A stretch of 32,627 bases of DNA, taken from the NCBI GenBank assembly GCA_001931905.2, contig MSJI02000107.1:1-32627 (forward strand). The letters run 5' to 3'. This document shows, piece by piece, positions 9,376 to 20,634 of the stretch. The position numbers and the translations under genes are program-made. The notes beneath the pieces are model-generated. The model saw only the letters and a list, made by a program, of their open reading frames with translations, was not told the origin of the DNA and ran no database searches. Source of the stretch: Cladosporium sp. IMV 00045 (taxonomy: Eukaryota > Ascomycota > Dothideomycetes > Cladosporiales > Cladosporiaceae). Position 1 is the first letter of the stretch, and each line of letters begins with the position of its first letter.

Positions 9376-10381
9376 TGTTGGTCTGTTGGGGGAGTTATGA
9401 GTATAGGTAGTTAATGTTCTCTTGTCCCAGTGCCGTTGGGGGACTCAATTTCTTGAGATGGAATGGATCGATTGAGTCTAGATGAGCTGTATCTAGTCAA
9501 GCTACTCTCTAACCCAGAAGACGCTATCGGTTTAATCGATCTGTCAATACTGTCAACATTGATGACCGTCGAATGAAATCGCAAGACGAATGAGGTGAGG
9601 TACCAATGTTCCCTCAAACGCCACCACCTCAACTCCTCCAGCTTCTACTCCACTTATCGGTCACGTCTGAGCGACATCTCGGCACCAAGACCCGCTTATC
9701 CTCGGGTCACGATTATCTGCCGGGTCAAAGAATCATTCATTTGAAGCATGGCAAGATCATTTTTCTTGACCACTCCAGGCCATCTGACCGCAACAAAGAC
9801 ACTAGAATGTCGTCAATGCTCGATCGAAGTTTGATAGACCGCCCTTCATTGAAGAACCATTCTTCACCATATCAGAGACAACAAGTCGATCAAAATTGTG
9901 AACACCTCTGTACTCAGATATCTACATGCGAAGTCGAAAGGTTCCCTTTTTCAAAGTTGCTTGTTTTTGGAATCGGTCGGCCTGATTTTCCTATGTCCTC
10001 CAACAATAATTACATACGTATATACACAGATTTTCCATTTTCTCTGTTCACCCTCGATCCTTTAGCTGGCTTTGCCGTGGCATTCGTGATAAAATGAGAT
10101 AAGAAAGGAGAGGTGGTCTGAAGTAAGAAACAACTTTGAAAGACAGAGAGAAGAACGCCATCGCTAATGCTTCCAAAAAGAGAAAAAGAAAGAAAATCCA
10201 GAAATAACCCAAAACATTCTAAGCCAAACAGTAAAAGAAAGAAGATAGTGAAGACCCTCCTCTTCCAGCTGCCAATAAAAAGTGCGGTCCAGTACTGATC
10301 CAGGCAAAGCAAACGAAACTCTCTAATAGAGAAGAACAGAAAACAAATCACAAGATATCCCTCACCATTCAAACAACCCCC
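9376..10381. other. intergenic: PrpD promoter and SUR7 3' region
   Basis: A 1-kb gap between two minus-strand genes. The part near 9376-9600 should carry the PrpD promoter. The part at about 10000-10381 is A-rich on the + strand and is probably the 3' UTR of the SUR7-like gene. Open frames of 163 (+) and 120 (-) codons occur here but have low-complexity or arbitrary composition and no family resemblance. Confidence 0.5.
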
Positions 10382-11416
10382 TCATCCCTCGCTCTTCTTC
10401 TTCCCAAACCACCCCCTCCTCGCCTCCCTCTTCTCACTGAAATCCACCGCCTGCGCGCCCTCCGAGCCCCAAGCGGCTTTACTCCCCCTCTTCTTGCCCT
10501 TCTTAACATCCCTCCGACTCGCACAGCAACAGCACTGGCCGAGCGTGATGAGCCACGCCAGAATCCCACAAACCGCCGCGATCCACATGAAAGCGAACAT
10601 CTGCGTGCCGATCTGGCCCTCGATGTTCAGCTGCTCGACGGACGTGATGGCGTTCTGCATGATGATGAACATGGCGGTTGCGAGGATTGTTGCGACGGTG
10701 GTGAAGAGCGCCGCCAGGAAGGTGAAGATTGTGATGGCCAGCGTGGCCCAGCGGCTGTAGATTGTGAGGAGAAGGATGGGGATCATTATTGTGCTGAGGC
10801 AGGCGCCGGCCAGGAAGAGGGCGAACATCCAGTTGGAGACGAGGCGGATGATGTCGAGAATGTCGTTGACTTCGGCGGGGAGGGCGACTAGTGGGAGGGA
10901 GACGGGTTAGTTTGAGGTGTTTTATGAAGTGGGATGGGAAGGGGGAAATGACTGAATGGTGGTTGACTTACTACTGGCGCCGGCGAGAAGCTGGCTTTGG
11001 ATGATTTCCACGGGGTTGAACCACCACATGGTCTGCGGCTTGGAGCACGTTATGATGCCCTCGCCAATGTTTCCTGCACAGTAATTCCACAGTCCCACGC
11101 GGTAGAAATCGTTCAGACCCAGAGTCTGGGCGATGGAGTTGATGAGGACGGCATTGGGTACGCTGACGGGAACGATGTTGGAGAGGTCGAGGTTGATGAA
11201 GTAGGTATCGCGGGAGACGGCGCGGTCGCCAATGTTGCCGACTTCAACGAGGATTATGAAGATGACGGAGATGAGGAGTAGGAGAGCTGCAATGAGAGCC
11301 CAGACGAAACGGGGCCTGGTTGCTCGTTTGATTTGCCATTTGGAGGGTTGGGCAGTGCCATTGTCGTTGGTAAGGGTGCGGTCAGACCCTGGATCTGACT
11401 TCTGGCGGCCGAACAT
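10382..11416 (-). CDS. SUR7/PalI family four-helix plasma-membrane protein
   Basis: Model: exons 11416-10972 and 10887-10382, 951 nt, 316 aa. The intron (10971-10888, GTAAGT...CTAG, 84 bp) is the longest in the window. Transmembrane helix 1 spans about residues 37-59. It is followed by an extracellular loop with the GLWNYC...C pattern (residues about 108-124) characteristic of SUR7/PalI and claudin-like proteins. Three more hydrophobic helices follow in the second exon, and then a basic cytoplasmic tail with a CCCC run that could be palmitoylated. Family members act at eisosomes and the cortex, or as PalI in ambient-pH sensing; which applies here is not decidable. ATG 11416 is used because the open frame upstream to 11668 looks like leader sequence. 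Family is confident. Confidence 0.87.
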
Positions 11417-12812
11417 GGCGAATGGTGTTGTTGATGTTGGTGCTGGTTTACCTCGTGAGATACGGAAGAAGTTGTTGTGGTAGTGATAGGGCCCGATGAT
11501 GCAGAAGTTTAGGGCAACAGGCAACAAACAACAGCCCTGTAAAGGGAGGCCGAGACCCAAAAGACGAGAGAGTCCGTAAAGAAGCCTTACCGGCCGGGCC
11601 AAGAGGGAACAAAAGGGTGGATGGAGAAGGGAGAACAGGTTGTTGAGCAGTGGATAGCAAATGGCCAATGTGTAGTGACTAGACGGGCCAGATGGGCAGC
11701 TAGGAAGTGGGATAGGGCGGCAATGATCTATGGGCTAGTTCACAGACGTTGTCGAAGACGACATGATCCGTTGACGTGGTGCCAGTGCTGGAGAGCGGCA
11801 GAGACTTGTGTTTAGCTGGTGGGAGCTAATCCTTGTAGAGCATACGCGTCGACGCCAGTGATGGCATGCAAAGCATGTGGGCGAAGATATCACCAGCCTG
11901 GTGCGGAGAGAGAAAAAGTGACGAGAGTCTTGTCCCGACAAAAACGGGTGAAACGTCATCTCACCTTGATCTCCTGCGGAAGAGGCGTTGGAATAGCGGC
12001 AAAGGCTAGGCAGAGCATAATTCCCGCCCTGGGATGACTGGGGATCATCTTCCTTTGATTCGCTCCGAGAGCGAGAGAGCGCGAGGCTCACCGCAGGCTT
12101 GGATGGATCGCCACATGGAATCTGACTGAATTGCTTCTAGTGTGTGAATCAAATTGATTGAAATTGATTAAGGGCTGGCCGAGGACAGACCCTTCCGCGG
12201 ATGTGTCTCCGGGCACTTGTTTTTCTCCCATACCCAACGAGACACTGAAGATTGAAGTGGGAGTGTGCATCGCGCGGAGCGTTGTGCTAGTTTCAGCCTC
12301 CCAAGGACATGACAGAAAACAAACTCGACAAACCAGCTTCGGTGCATCCGCACACGTCCGCGCACCTGGGCCAGACCTTCAATCGACGTGTGCCGCCGCG
12401 GAGACGTTTCTGCTTGCGTGGCGTCGTCTCTTGTCCCTCGCCCGATGCTGCGCGGAAGCTTTGGACATGGGCCCATTTTTAGGGATTGCCGGTGCATCCA
12501 ACGTCATATCGCATCTCGACACGGGCCTTCAATGGGAAAAATGAAGAGTCTCTCTGCCTCCTAGCCGCAGCTCTCCATCCGGGGTTCCAATCCATTACAA
12601 CCACCGGCCCGTCTGTTGGCATCGACCCAAGGGAAAGCGGTCGCCTCTGTCATCGACTAGCAGCAGATTCCTGTAGATCTAATCCGCCTCGCGTCCCACT
12701 TATCCTCATCCACGAGGCTTGTTTGGCCTGTGTCTTCTCCGTACTTGCTACTCCTCTGCTGCTTGCCTCGCTCCCTTTCCACAAGTCCATCTCTGGAGCA
12801 TCAAAGCAGACC
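11417..12812. promoter_or_regulatory. 1.4-kb divergent intergenic region
   Basis: The region separates the SUR7-like (-) and PLC-like (+) genes. The 300 bases before 12813 are pyrimidine-rich on the + strand in places, typical of a fungal leader. Open frames on both strands are short and lack family features. No RNA gene or repeat was recognised. Confidence 0.45.
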
Positions 12813-14393
12813 ATGTTGTCCCGACCCATATGGCTCTTGGGCCTCGCCGCCTTAGGTGTCAGAGCACAAGATGAGACTGGAACCGGCACTGACGTTGCAA
12901 CAACTGCTACCGCAACTGGTGATGATGATACTTCATCAACATCTTCAGGAACATCAAGCGAGACCGGTTCAAATTACCAAGCTTTCACGTTCACCAACTC
13001 CGACCTTTCCACAATCAGCACTACCATACCTGTGAGCGACTTCTCCGGCTCAGAATACACCTATGTCACTCGCTCCGGCCAGCAGACCGTCACCTCCACA
13101 GCTCCAAAGATCTACGTGTCTGGCGACAGGACTCTTACCCTCAACTCAGAGAATGGCACCGCCTCCGCTACTAGCGACTCGCAGATCACGCGAACCACGA
13201 ATACCGATGAGTTGACGAGAATCGGCGGTAACCGTACCATGACCGCGACCGGAACTACCAGCGCTCCTGCCGCCAGCAATACCGCCCCTTGCAATAACTA
13301 CCCAGAGTTCTGCGATCGTAAATACAGCAATATCACTGAGGTCTGCGCACACAATGCCGCCTTTGCCGTACCCAGGAACGCAGGAAGTAACCAGGAACTG
13401 CCGATTCTTGACCAGCTCAACGATGGCGTTCGCATGCGTATGTTCTGCACAATCGCACTCCCACCCTGTCAGTACTAACACCATTCCAGTCCAGGGCCAA
13501 GTCCACTACATCAACGACACCCTCTACAACTGCCACACGTCCTGCGACCTCCTCAACGCCGGCACCTTCCAATCCGAGCTCGAAACGATCGTGGGCTGGC
13601 TGCGCGAAAACCCCTTCGAAGTGCTGACCATGCTAATCGGCAACTCCGACCTGGCGTACGTGGAAGACTTCGTGCCCGCCATCCAAAACTCCGGCATCGC
13701 GCCCTACCTCTACACCCCGCCCCTGGTGCCCATGCACAAGGACGACTGGCCGACGCTCGGCGAGATGATCCTCAACAACGACCGCGTCGTCATGTTCATG
13801 GACTACTACGCCAACCAGGACTCCGTGCCCTACATTCTGGAGGAGTTCACGCACATGTGGGAGACGCCTTTCTCGCCCCAGGACCCGGAGTTCCCGTGCA
13901 CCATCGAGCGCCCACCCGGACTCGATCCGGAGGAAGCCCGTAAGAATTTCATGTACATCGCCAACCACAACCTCAACGTCGCCGTCGAGCTGGGCGCTCT
14001 GACCGGCGGTGATGGCGCGATCCTGCTCCCTAACACGGCGCAAATCAACAACACGAACGGACAGTTTGAGACGACCGGCCAGCTCGGCGCCATGGCTCTG
14101 AACTGTTCCAGTAAGTCACTTCACTTCACATTTCCACTTCCTACCAAAAATTCAAAAACTAACCATCATGTCCAGACGACCACGGCGCTCCCCCCAACTT
14201 CCTCCTCGTCGACTACTACAACCGAGGCGACCCAGCCCCCGGCTCCGTCTTCGAAGTCGCCGCTCGCTGGAACAACGTCACTTACAACCGCCCTTGCTGC
14301 GGCGCCGAAGCGCGGAACCCGGCTTCCGTGGCAAGAGTCAGCGCTGTTGCGCTGGGTGCTGCGGTTTTGTTTGCGGTGGGAATTGCTTGGTGA
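12813..14393 (+). CDS. GPI-anchored PLC-like phosphodiesterase
   Basis: Model: exons 12813-13437, 13490-14110 and 14176-14393, 1464 nt, 487 aa. Intron 1 (13438-13489) has a textbook branch site TACTAAC; intron 2 is 14111-14175. Residues 1 to about 18 form a signal peptide (ends GVRA before QDE). Residues about 20-155 are Ser/Thr-rich and likely O-glycosylated. From residue 160 a PI-PLC X-like TIM barrel begins. His180 (CAHNAAF) and His224 (NCHTSC) match the two catalytic histidines, and QGQVH and TMLIGN are family blocks. The last about 20 residues (VALGAAVLFAVGIAW) are hydrophobic and end at the stop, as in a GPI-attachment signal. The protein is therefore expected at the cell wall or membrane. 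The calcium-independent bacterial-type mechanism is inferred; the substrate is unknown. Confidence 0.88.
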
Positions 14394-15382
14394 GAGATAT
14401 AAGATGCAAGAGACGTAGCATTGGGATAATCAAGAGATTCTAGATATGTCAAGGCGGCTGTGGAATGTACAAACACTTTCGTCACGTTGCCTAAGGGAGG
14501 GAAGGCATGCAGGGCATGTGGAATATGCATCTTTCAATGTTGGTGTTGTACATCATAACGTGGGCGTTTTTGGGTAACGGTCGGGTTTTCGTACAAGCAT
14601 GTTTCGGGGCTGCACATCATTGTAATTAGCAAGGCGTTTTTGCTCTTCCAATAATTTCAATTATTCATCCTTGCCAATCTTCTTCCTCCAAATGAATTCA
14701 CCGAGCACCACCTTACAGCAGCAAGAAGAAAGGACCTGCAGAAAGCATGTCGGAATGATGAAAATCTCCACCCTGACAACCACTCACCATACCGTATGCA
14801 GAGATCAGTGCCGGGAGACTGCTCTCACAACGTCTCCGGTGGTGCTTGAAGTGTGAGGTATAGGAACGACCAAAAAGACACAAACAAAAGGAAAGAAGAA
14901 GAGTCGTCAATTCCAAAACAAAGACAGTCCTGTGTTACCAAAAACCTAGAAAAAGAAGAAGTTGATATATGTCCCATTCATCTTTCCTCCACCCACAGAC
15001 TACTTCGCAGCTCCCTCCGTTTTTCCCGCAATTGGCTCGCGGACAATCACGAAAGGAGGCCTGTCTGTCCGTCTGTCTAACGAGAATGAAGGATGTGAAG
15101 GAACGCGGAATACACCAGAATGGTGTACAACCCGTAGCTACGCTGAGAGCTAGGCGTGATCACTTGGCATGATCCTATAAGAAAAGAACGAAAAAGCAAA
15201 AAAGCGAGAGAGAGGCAGAGACACATGTATCTCTTTCAAAGTTACCAAATAACCCGCTCATCAGCAACGAACGACGAAAGTCCAACAGCCCAGCAGCCAA
15301 GCTGCTCAACCCCCCAAACTCCCCGAAAAACGATAAAACGGAAAACCGAACGAAAGACCACCTCAAACCCAGTCCCAACACC
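14394..15382. other. intergenic, convergent 3' ends
   Basis: About 990 bp between the stops of the PLC-like (+) and TCP11 (-) genes. It holds A-rich (14860-14980, 15180-15240) and CT-rich segments, probably 3' UTRs. No convincing coding or RNA gene is seen. Confidence 0.5.
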
Positions 15383-18373
15383 TCACTCACTCTCACCTTC
15401 ACTCTTACTCTCTCCCTCCGCAACCTCCTCATACCACCCCCCATGCCCCCTCCAATCCACCTCCCTCACCCTCTCCAACCCCTCAACAATCTCCGCAACC
15501 CTCCCCCCAAACTCCGCAAGTCCACAAGCAGCCAAGCTCTCCTGCGCCGAGCTCGCAGCGCGCACCCGCTCCGCCGTGCTGCCGGCCGAAAGACGCATGA
15601 ACACGTGCGATTTCAGGCGCTGGAAGAGGACTTTCAGGACCGGGTCGGAGAGGCGGTTGGCGCCTGCCTGCGCGAAGAAGCGCGCGGTGGTAGATGCGAG
15701 GTGGGACTTGGTGGAGGGCGGCATGTTGTGGGCGGAGGAGAGGATGGAGGTGGCTTTTTCGGCGGGGGTGGGGGTGGGTTCGTTTTCTTCGGAAGTGATG
15801 GTGGTGGTGGAGGGAGTGGGAGTGTAGGATTCGGCAGCGAGCAGGGTCCAGAGGCGCGTGGCTTCGTTTCTCCACTGGCTGCGCACGTCGCGTTTGAGGA
15901 GATTTTTGGCCGTGAGGAAGAGGGCGCCTATGACGGCTATGCGCAGCGCTTCGGCGCGGAAGCGGCGGAGACGGGCGGTGTCTAGGGCGAGGGTTTCGGG
16001 GACGTCTTCGTCTGTGAGAGGAGCGGGTGAGATGGCGAGGTCGACGAGAGCTTTGGAGTAGATCTTATCTGGGGTGGGGCGGTCTTCTGGTCGTCGGATT
16101 GATTCTGGATCGCGGCGGTCTGCCTCGGCGACAAGAAGTTTTTCTGCATTGTTCCAGAAGGCGCGGGTGCGCTCGAGTGTTATCTTGCCGGACTCGAGGT
16201 CCATGGCGAAGTGGCGCTTCTCGTAGCCGGCTGATTCGCGAATCAGAGTTGGAGCGGCGTTCATGAGCATGAAGTTGGAGTAGTCGAGAGAAAGGCTGTC
16301 GACCATGCGAAGCAAGCGGAAGAGCTTTTCGATCATGATCGACAGATCATCATCGGCGACACCTTCGATAGCGGCACTCCCTTGCAGCTCGTCTGACAGT
16401 TTCTTGACCTCTTCGTCCCGATAAGGGGCGCAGAGTTTGGGCAAGATGCCGGCCATGAAGCTGAAAAAACCGTCATAGCTGAACAAGCCAGCCTGGCATT
16501 GCTGAGCAATCTGCTCGAGGTCCAGCGTCTCGCTGATGAGATTGTACATGCTGTTCCCAGGCTTCAACATGCGGAGGAGCTTCTCTCGCAGATTTTCGGC
16601 CGCAGAGACCGTCCATACGGCGCCTTGTCCCATCTCAAAGGCGTGTTTCATGTTGTCACAGATTGACCTGTAGACTTGGTCCCTGAGCTCTGAATTCGCC
16701 TTGTCTTCTTCCAGCTTGAAGTCCTTGTCCACGGCCAGCTCATGGGTCAGGACCCGGTTTGTGGGCATAGTCGTGAACAATCTGCTGAGCTGACCAGAGC
16801 GTTGAGATGGTTCATCTTCTGGGAGCGGACTGGCTGGCACGTCGTCCTCGCTATGCTGGACGACAGCCTCAGTCTCTGGGCCAGCCTCCACACCGCGAGG
16901 ACGCACTTCAGCCACTGCACGCCTCTTTGGTCGCCTCCTACGGCTCTCACGGATGGCTTTCTTTATAAGCGCATCTGCTCGGTCTCTACCGGCCAACTTT
17001 TGAATTCTGCTGAGAAGCTTGACTTGGTTGTCACGGATGCCCTGGCGGTAATCGCTGGCAACATCGCCACGCGAATCATCCTTGACCATCTGCCAGATAG
17101 CATCCAATTCAACGAAAGACGCAACCATGCCTTCGATCAGAACAGATGAATCTTGTACTCGCCAGGCAGCGAACGCAGAGGTGTATGCAGTATAAGTCTG
17201 GGATAGCGTCTCCTGTTGATTAGGATGCGGTGAGTAACTGTTCCAAGCAGCCAGACGTCCAAGGGTGAACTCAAAGCCAGCTGTAAGGTCATTCGCCTTG
17301 GATATCAAGTCTTGTTCCTGTGCACCATTCCTGTTGTTCAAAACGGCCGCCGGGTGGCCAGCCAGCATGTACGCACTGAGGAAGGTGCGAGTATTCAAAG
17401 GTGCGTTCTCATCGTTCGGTTGTTGCAGTCCAAGTTGCGTGAGGAGGTCGGTCGTCGCGGAGATCACCTTGGGATTTGCGACATACAACGTAAGCTCGTC
17501 GAAATCATCGTTCTTTATCCGTTCGGTGTTGAAGTTCAACTTCAAGAATGCATTCAAAACGGCCCTTCTCGCGCTCAGCTTCCAAGCCCTCTGGATCCGT
17601 CTTGCAGCGGTCTCTTCGTCCATGACAGCAAGATTCTCCAGATCATCCACGATGGCTTCCTCCGCGGCCTCCACAGAGACATCCTCTTCGACAACAGCCA
17701 GCTTCTTCTCCGCACTGTCCGCCCTCCTAGCTCTCCTCTCCTGCATATTCCTCTGGTATTCCGCACGCCTCTTCTCAGCCTCCGCATGACGTTCCTCCAT
17801 CTCCAGTCTCGCACGCGCCTCATCCGCCAACTTCCTCTCTTTGACCTCCTCGGCAATGCGCTTTGCGCGCGCAACCTCCTCCGCGCATGCCGCCGCTACT
17901 TTGGCCAGGTATTTCTCTTTTGCGATTTGGGCTGCGAGCGCCTTCTCTTCACTAGCGCTGATGCTACCACGAGGCGCGGCCTTTGCAAGTGCTGCTCGCA
18001 AGCGCACCTGATCAGCGTGCGCAGCACGATCGGCTAGCCGCGCCTTACGGCTCTCGAGGATGGAAGCGCGGCGCAAGTGCTGTGCTACGGAGTGGGATTG
18101 GATACCGGCGGGAGTGGAACTGCGACGTTGTTGAGACAGGCCGGAGCCGCGGGAGTTGACAGAGGAAAGGGAGTTGCGACGAGACGAAGTGGCCGAGGAC
18201 TTGCGACGTGAATTTGGGTAATCGCGGTAGAAGCGAGCGGCGAGGTGGGCTGGGGGAGCGTAGACCTGGTGTGCCTTGTCGGCCATGATGACGAGGGACT
18301 CCTCTTCCAGCTGCTTCTCGTGGTCGTGACTCTGCGCGGTGGGTGGCGCAGAGCCGTCGTCCGGTGCGCCCAT
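15383..18373 (-). CDS. TCP11-domain (Sok1-like) protein with IQ motif
   Basis: A single open frame of 996 codons begins at ATG 18373; codons upstream to 18388 have no ATG. The order is: a Ser/Arg-rich N-terminus (about 50-110) with several RRxS sites that suit basophilic kinases such as PKA; a long charged coiled coil (about 135-235) rich in Ala/Glu/Arg; an IQ motif AARRIQRAWKLSARR (about 256-270) that could bind calmodulin; and then the T-complex 11 domain through the C-terminal half. Yeast Sok1, a family member, suppresses loss of cAMP-dependent kinase, so a role linked to cAMP/PKA signalling is reasonable but inferred. No signal peptide or membrane helix is seen. Length is usual for filamentous fungi. 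Confidence 0.88.
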   Translation of the reverse strand: MGAPDDGSAPPTAQSHDHEKQLEEESLVIMADKAHQVYAPPAHLAARFYRDYPNSRRKSSATSSRRNSLSSVNSRGSGLSQQRRSSTPAGIQSHSVAQHLRRASILESRKARLADRAAHADQVRLRAALAKAAPRGSISASEEKALAAQIAKEKYLAKVAAACAEEVARAKRIAEEVKERKLADEARARLEMEERHAEAEKRRAEYQRNMQERRARRADSAEKKLAVVEEDVSVEAAEEAIVDDLENLAVMDEETAARRIQRAWKLSARRAVLNAFLKLNFNTERIKNDDFDELTLYVANPKVISATTDLLTQLGLQQPNDENAPLNTRTFLSAYMLAGHPAAVLNNRNGAQEQDLISKANDLTAGFEFTLGRLAAWNSYSPHPNQQETLSQTYTAYTSAFAAWRVQDSSVLIEGMVASFVELDAIWQMVKDDSRGDVASDYRQGIRDNQVKLLSRIQKLAGRDRADALIKKAIRESRRRRPKRRAVAEVRPRGVEAGPETEAVVQHSEDDVPASPLPEDEPSQRSGQLSRLFTTMPTNRVLTHELAVDKDFKLEEDKANSELRDQVYRSICDNMKHAFEMGQGAVWTVSAAENLREKLLRMLKPGNSMYNLISETLDLEQIAQQCQAGLFSYDGFFSFMAGILPKLCAPYRDEEVKKLSDELQGSAAIEGVADDDLSIMIEKLFRLLRMVDSLSLDYSNFMLMNAAPTLIRESAGYEKRHFAMDLESGKITLERTRAFWNNAEKLLVAEADRRDPESIRRPEDRPTPDKIYSKALVDLAISPAPLTDEDVPETLALDTARLRRFRAEALRIAVIGALFLTAKNLLKRDVRSQWRNEATRLWTLLAAESYTPTPSTTTITSEENEPTPTPAEKATSILSSAHNMPPSTKSHLASTTARFFAQAGANRLSDPVLKVLFQRLKSHVFMRLSAGSTAERVRAASSAQESLAACGLAEFGGRVAEIVEGLERVREVDWRGHGGWYEEVAEGESKSEGESE

Positions 18374-19320
18374 GCTTGCGGGCTCCAAGATGGCGATCGG
18401 TGACCTTCCGGCGTAGATATAGGCCGGAAGCGGAGGGAAAGAACGGTTGGAAATACGAAGGAATGGGTTGGATCAACGTGTTGTATTATGTAGCGCAGTA
18501 AATATGTTAGGTGAGGCCTTAGGGAACATAGGTAGGTGGTCGAGTCTTGGTGGGAGGTGGGAGTGCACTTTAAGGAGAGACACGGGAAGGCGTGGTGGTG
18601 GCTGGACGAGAGAGAGGTTGCTTGGTTTGGATGACGCCGCTGGCACATGAGAGAGGGAGGAGAGACTGGAGCTTGCTTGCTTTGGAAGGAGACGGGTTTG
18701 GATGGAATCCTGGAGAGTGTGGGGCTGAGTGTTGCTCTCGTAAGCCGTATATCTGTTGGTGGGAGGTGTTGTGTGAATTGACCATATGACCGTTGCGATT
18801 GCTTGTATCTAACGGTACTGAATGGGGATCTGATAGATTTATCACCGTCTTCATCATCATGGCAATAGGCGGAAGCGCATGCTGATCTTTGCCTTTTGTT
18901 CTTGCCGCATGCCACTCTCTGCTGGCTTTCCCAATCCGGTCATGCGCGGCACGGACCAAGATTCGTCACTATCTAATCTGACCCTTTGCCTTGCCTTAGG
19001 CATACATAAAAAGGCTCTGACCTTAGGGCATGGCCCTAGACACCGCATGGGGTGATATCAACGTGTTCTGGTACATCAAGTAGCATTGCTCTGCGCCTAC
19101 GAGTTGCGGTGGAACTCCATTGGGCTTGTTCAAATTACATTCAGATGCTCAGGTCAAACTATGCCTTTGCGGTCATATGCGTCAGTCCGTACGCATTCTC
19201 TCAGATTGTCAAATTTCTGGAGCAATTTTGCTTCTGTTGGATCAAATCATGCCAATCGGTGTTGCCTACTCTATGATGGTCATATCATCTCGTTCTGTCG
19301 TCCTGATTCCCAGGCGAAAG
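18374..19320. promoter_or_regulatory. TCP11 upstream region
   Basis: A 947-bp gap upstream of the TCP11 gene and downstream of the ubiquitin-like gene. Over about 18540-18720 the + strand is strongly G/A-rich, so the TCP11 sense strand is a pyrimidine-rich tract, a common fungal promoter/leader feature. The overlapping open frames look compositional and are not called. Confidence 0.45.
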
Positions 19321-20303
19321 CTAAATGTAGGATCGCCTGACAAGTTCGCTCCAGTGGCATCCTCCAAACAAGCGCAGCACGAGATGTAGAGTTGCTTCTT
19401 TGCCAACATTGTAATCAGAAAGCATTCGTCCATCCTCCAGTTGTTTGCCACCATAGATGAGGCGCTGCTCGTCGACTGGCGTACCGGCCTTGTCCTCAAT
19501 CAACCTCTTCACCTCTTCGATCGTATCATTCCGAAGGACATCTAGAGTGATCGTTTTTCTAGAACGACAGGTCAGACAGGCAGTAATGAATGACGGCTTT
19601 CAACGGTGCTTTGTACACTTACCCTGTCAATTTCTTAACGAATATCTGGAAGTCGGTGTGTCTTTGTGGGGCGCTCCCTGAGCAGATCAAGCGGAGCCTC
19701 GTCCCTGGCTTCACACCATAATACCGCAACTTTCTCCCATTCATCATCACGGCATCGCCGAACCTCAACTCTTGTGACCTAAAGGGTACACCCGTTCTTT
19801 GCTCGATGTCCTTTTTCACATCATAGACCAGAAGAGCCAAGTTGCATGGCATCGAATGAATGTGACTGCTATTGCCTCGGACTACCTGGAAAACAGTCAG
19901 ACTCAACTGCCACCATGGCACTTCACAGCAAGTCAAAGCTCACCTCCACTGACAAGGGCTCCTCGAGACGCACTGGCTCCGGCGGAGGACGGTTGCTCGA
20001 GTTCGAGCGAGTAAACTTATGAGTGCCCACACAGACTTGGACGATTCGTCGGTCGTTCGTGACGTGGTCGCACAACTTCTCTCCATCCTCGAGCACCCGG
20101 CCCATGAACATGAGTAATTGATTGGCTTTTTCGATTGCAACTATATCATATCAGCGTGGTCAACGTTGCGCCCTGGCACGCATACACTTCTCTTGCACCA
20201 TCGCCTTCGCATCCGCAACAGTCGTGGATGGCGTGACTTCGAGTTCCAAAGCTTTCCGACCCTGCACTCGCAGTTGTATCGCCATGGTCGTCATTTTTTG
20301 CAT
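19321..20303 (-). CDS. three-domain ubiquitin-like protein with near-ubiquitin C-terminal unit
   Basis: Model: exons 20303-20186, 20140-19944, 19885-19623 and 19558-19321, 816 nt, 271 aa; introns are 45, 58 and 64 bp and all phases agree. Starts at 20294 or 20285 are also possible. UBL1 (about residues 7-77, [17 protein letters not shown]) and UBL2 (about 102-173) are highly diverged beta-grasp units joined by a Pro-rich linker. UBL3 (184-259) matches ubiquitin at 55 of 76 positions by my alignment, keeping the Leu8/Ile44/His68/Val70 patch, Arg42, Arg72, Gly75-Gly76 and lysines 6, 11, 27, 33, 48 and 63. Position 29 is Leu and position 74 is Phe. After Gly-Gly comes the tail [12 protein letters not shown]. 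It could be a precursor, or an uncleaved adaptor. It is divergent from the hydrolase gene at 20635. Confidence 0.85.
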
Positions 20304-20634
20304 CCTGGAACTACTTATCGAGTGCAAATCGAGGCGAGGCGAGGCTCGTCTAGTCGTGGTTTTTGTAACTTGGTGAGGTCCTCATCGCTATCCGCGTACG
20401 GCTGAAACGGATGTGGCGTATGCAGGTAGCTGCTCGTATGACCGACGCCCCATCAAGACTGAGCTTCGTTGTCAGCCCACGCAACGAGCCACTCGTCTGA
20501 CCTTCAGCACGGACAGACAAAAAGAGGTGCTATGTATGGGGTATGCCCAGAGCTATCTCGCCAGCCTCACTTCACTTCCACTTACAATTTAACACCACCA
20601 CACGCTCTTTGACTGGGCAAACACAATCTTCGAG
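20304..20634. promoter_or_regulatory. 331-bp shared divergent promoter
   Basis: This short region separates the ubiquitin-like gene (-) from the hydrolase gene (+) and must serve both. Around 20330-20345 it has three tandem GAGGC units. The end near 20580-20634 is A/C-rich, as in a leader for the + gene. Confidence 0.5.

Noticed and set aside
9606..10097. 163-codon open frame on the plus strand
   Set aside because: Lies in the PrpD upstream region, of arbitrary composition and without family resemblance.
10010..10372. 120-codon hydrophobic frame on the minus strand
   Set aside because: Phe/Leu-rich only because the + strand is A-rich; probably the SUR7-like 3' UTR.
12486..12812. N-terminal extension of the PLC-like gene
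   Set aside because: Has no ATG at its start and would bury the clear signal peptide at 12813.
13633..14043. 136-codon antisense frame in the PLC-like gene
   Set aside because: Val/Asp/Glu/Arg-rich mirror of a C-rich coding exon; an antisense shadow.
18085..18915. 276-codon minus-strand frame overlapping the TCP11 start
   Set aside because: Overlaps the real TCP11 frame and its pyrimidine-rich leader; Ser/Pro/His-rich composition reflects that tract.
20330..20345. Tandem GAGGC units as a microsatellite
   Set aside because: Only three copies, too few to be notable.
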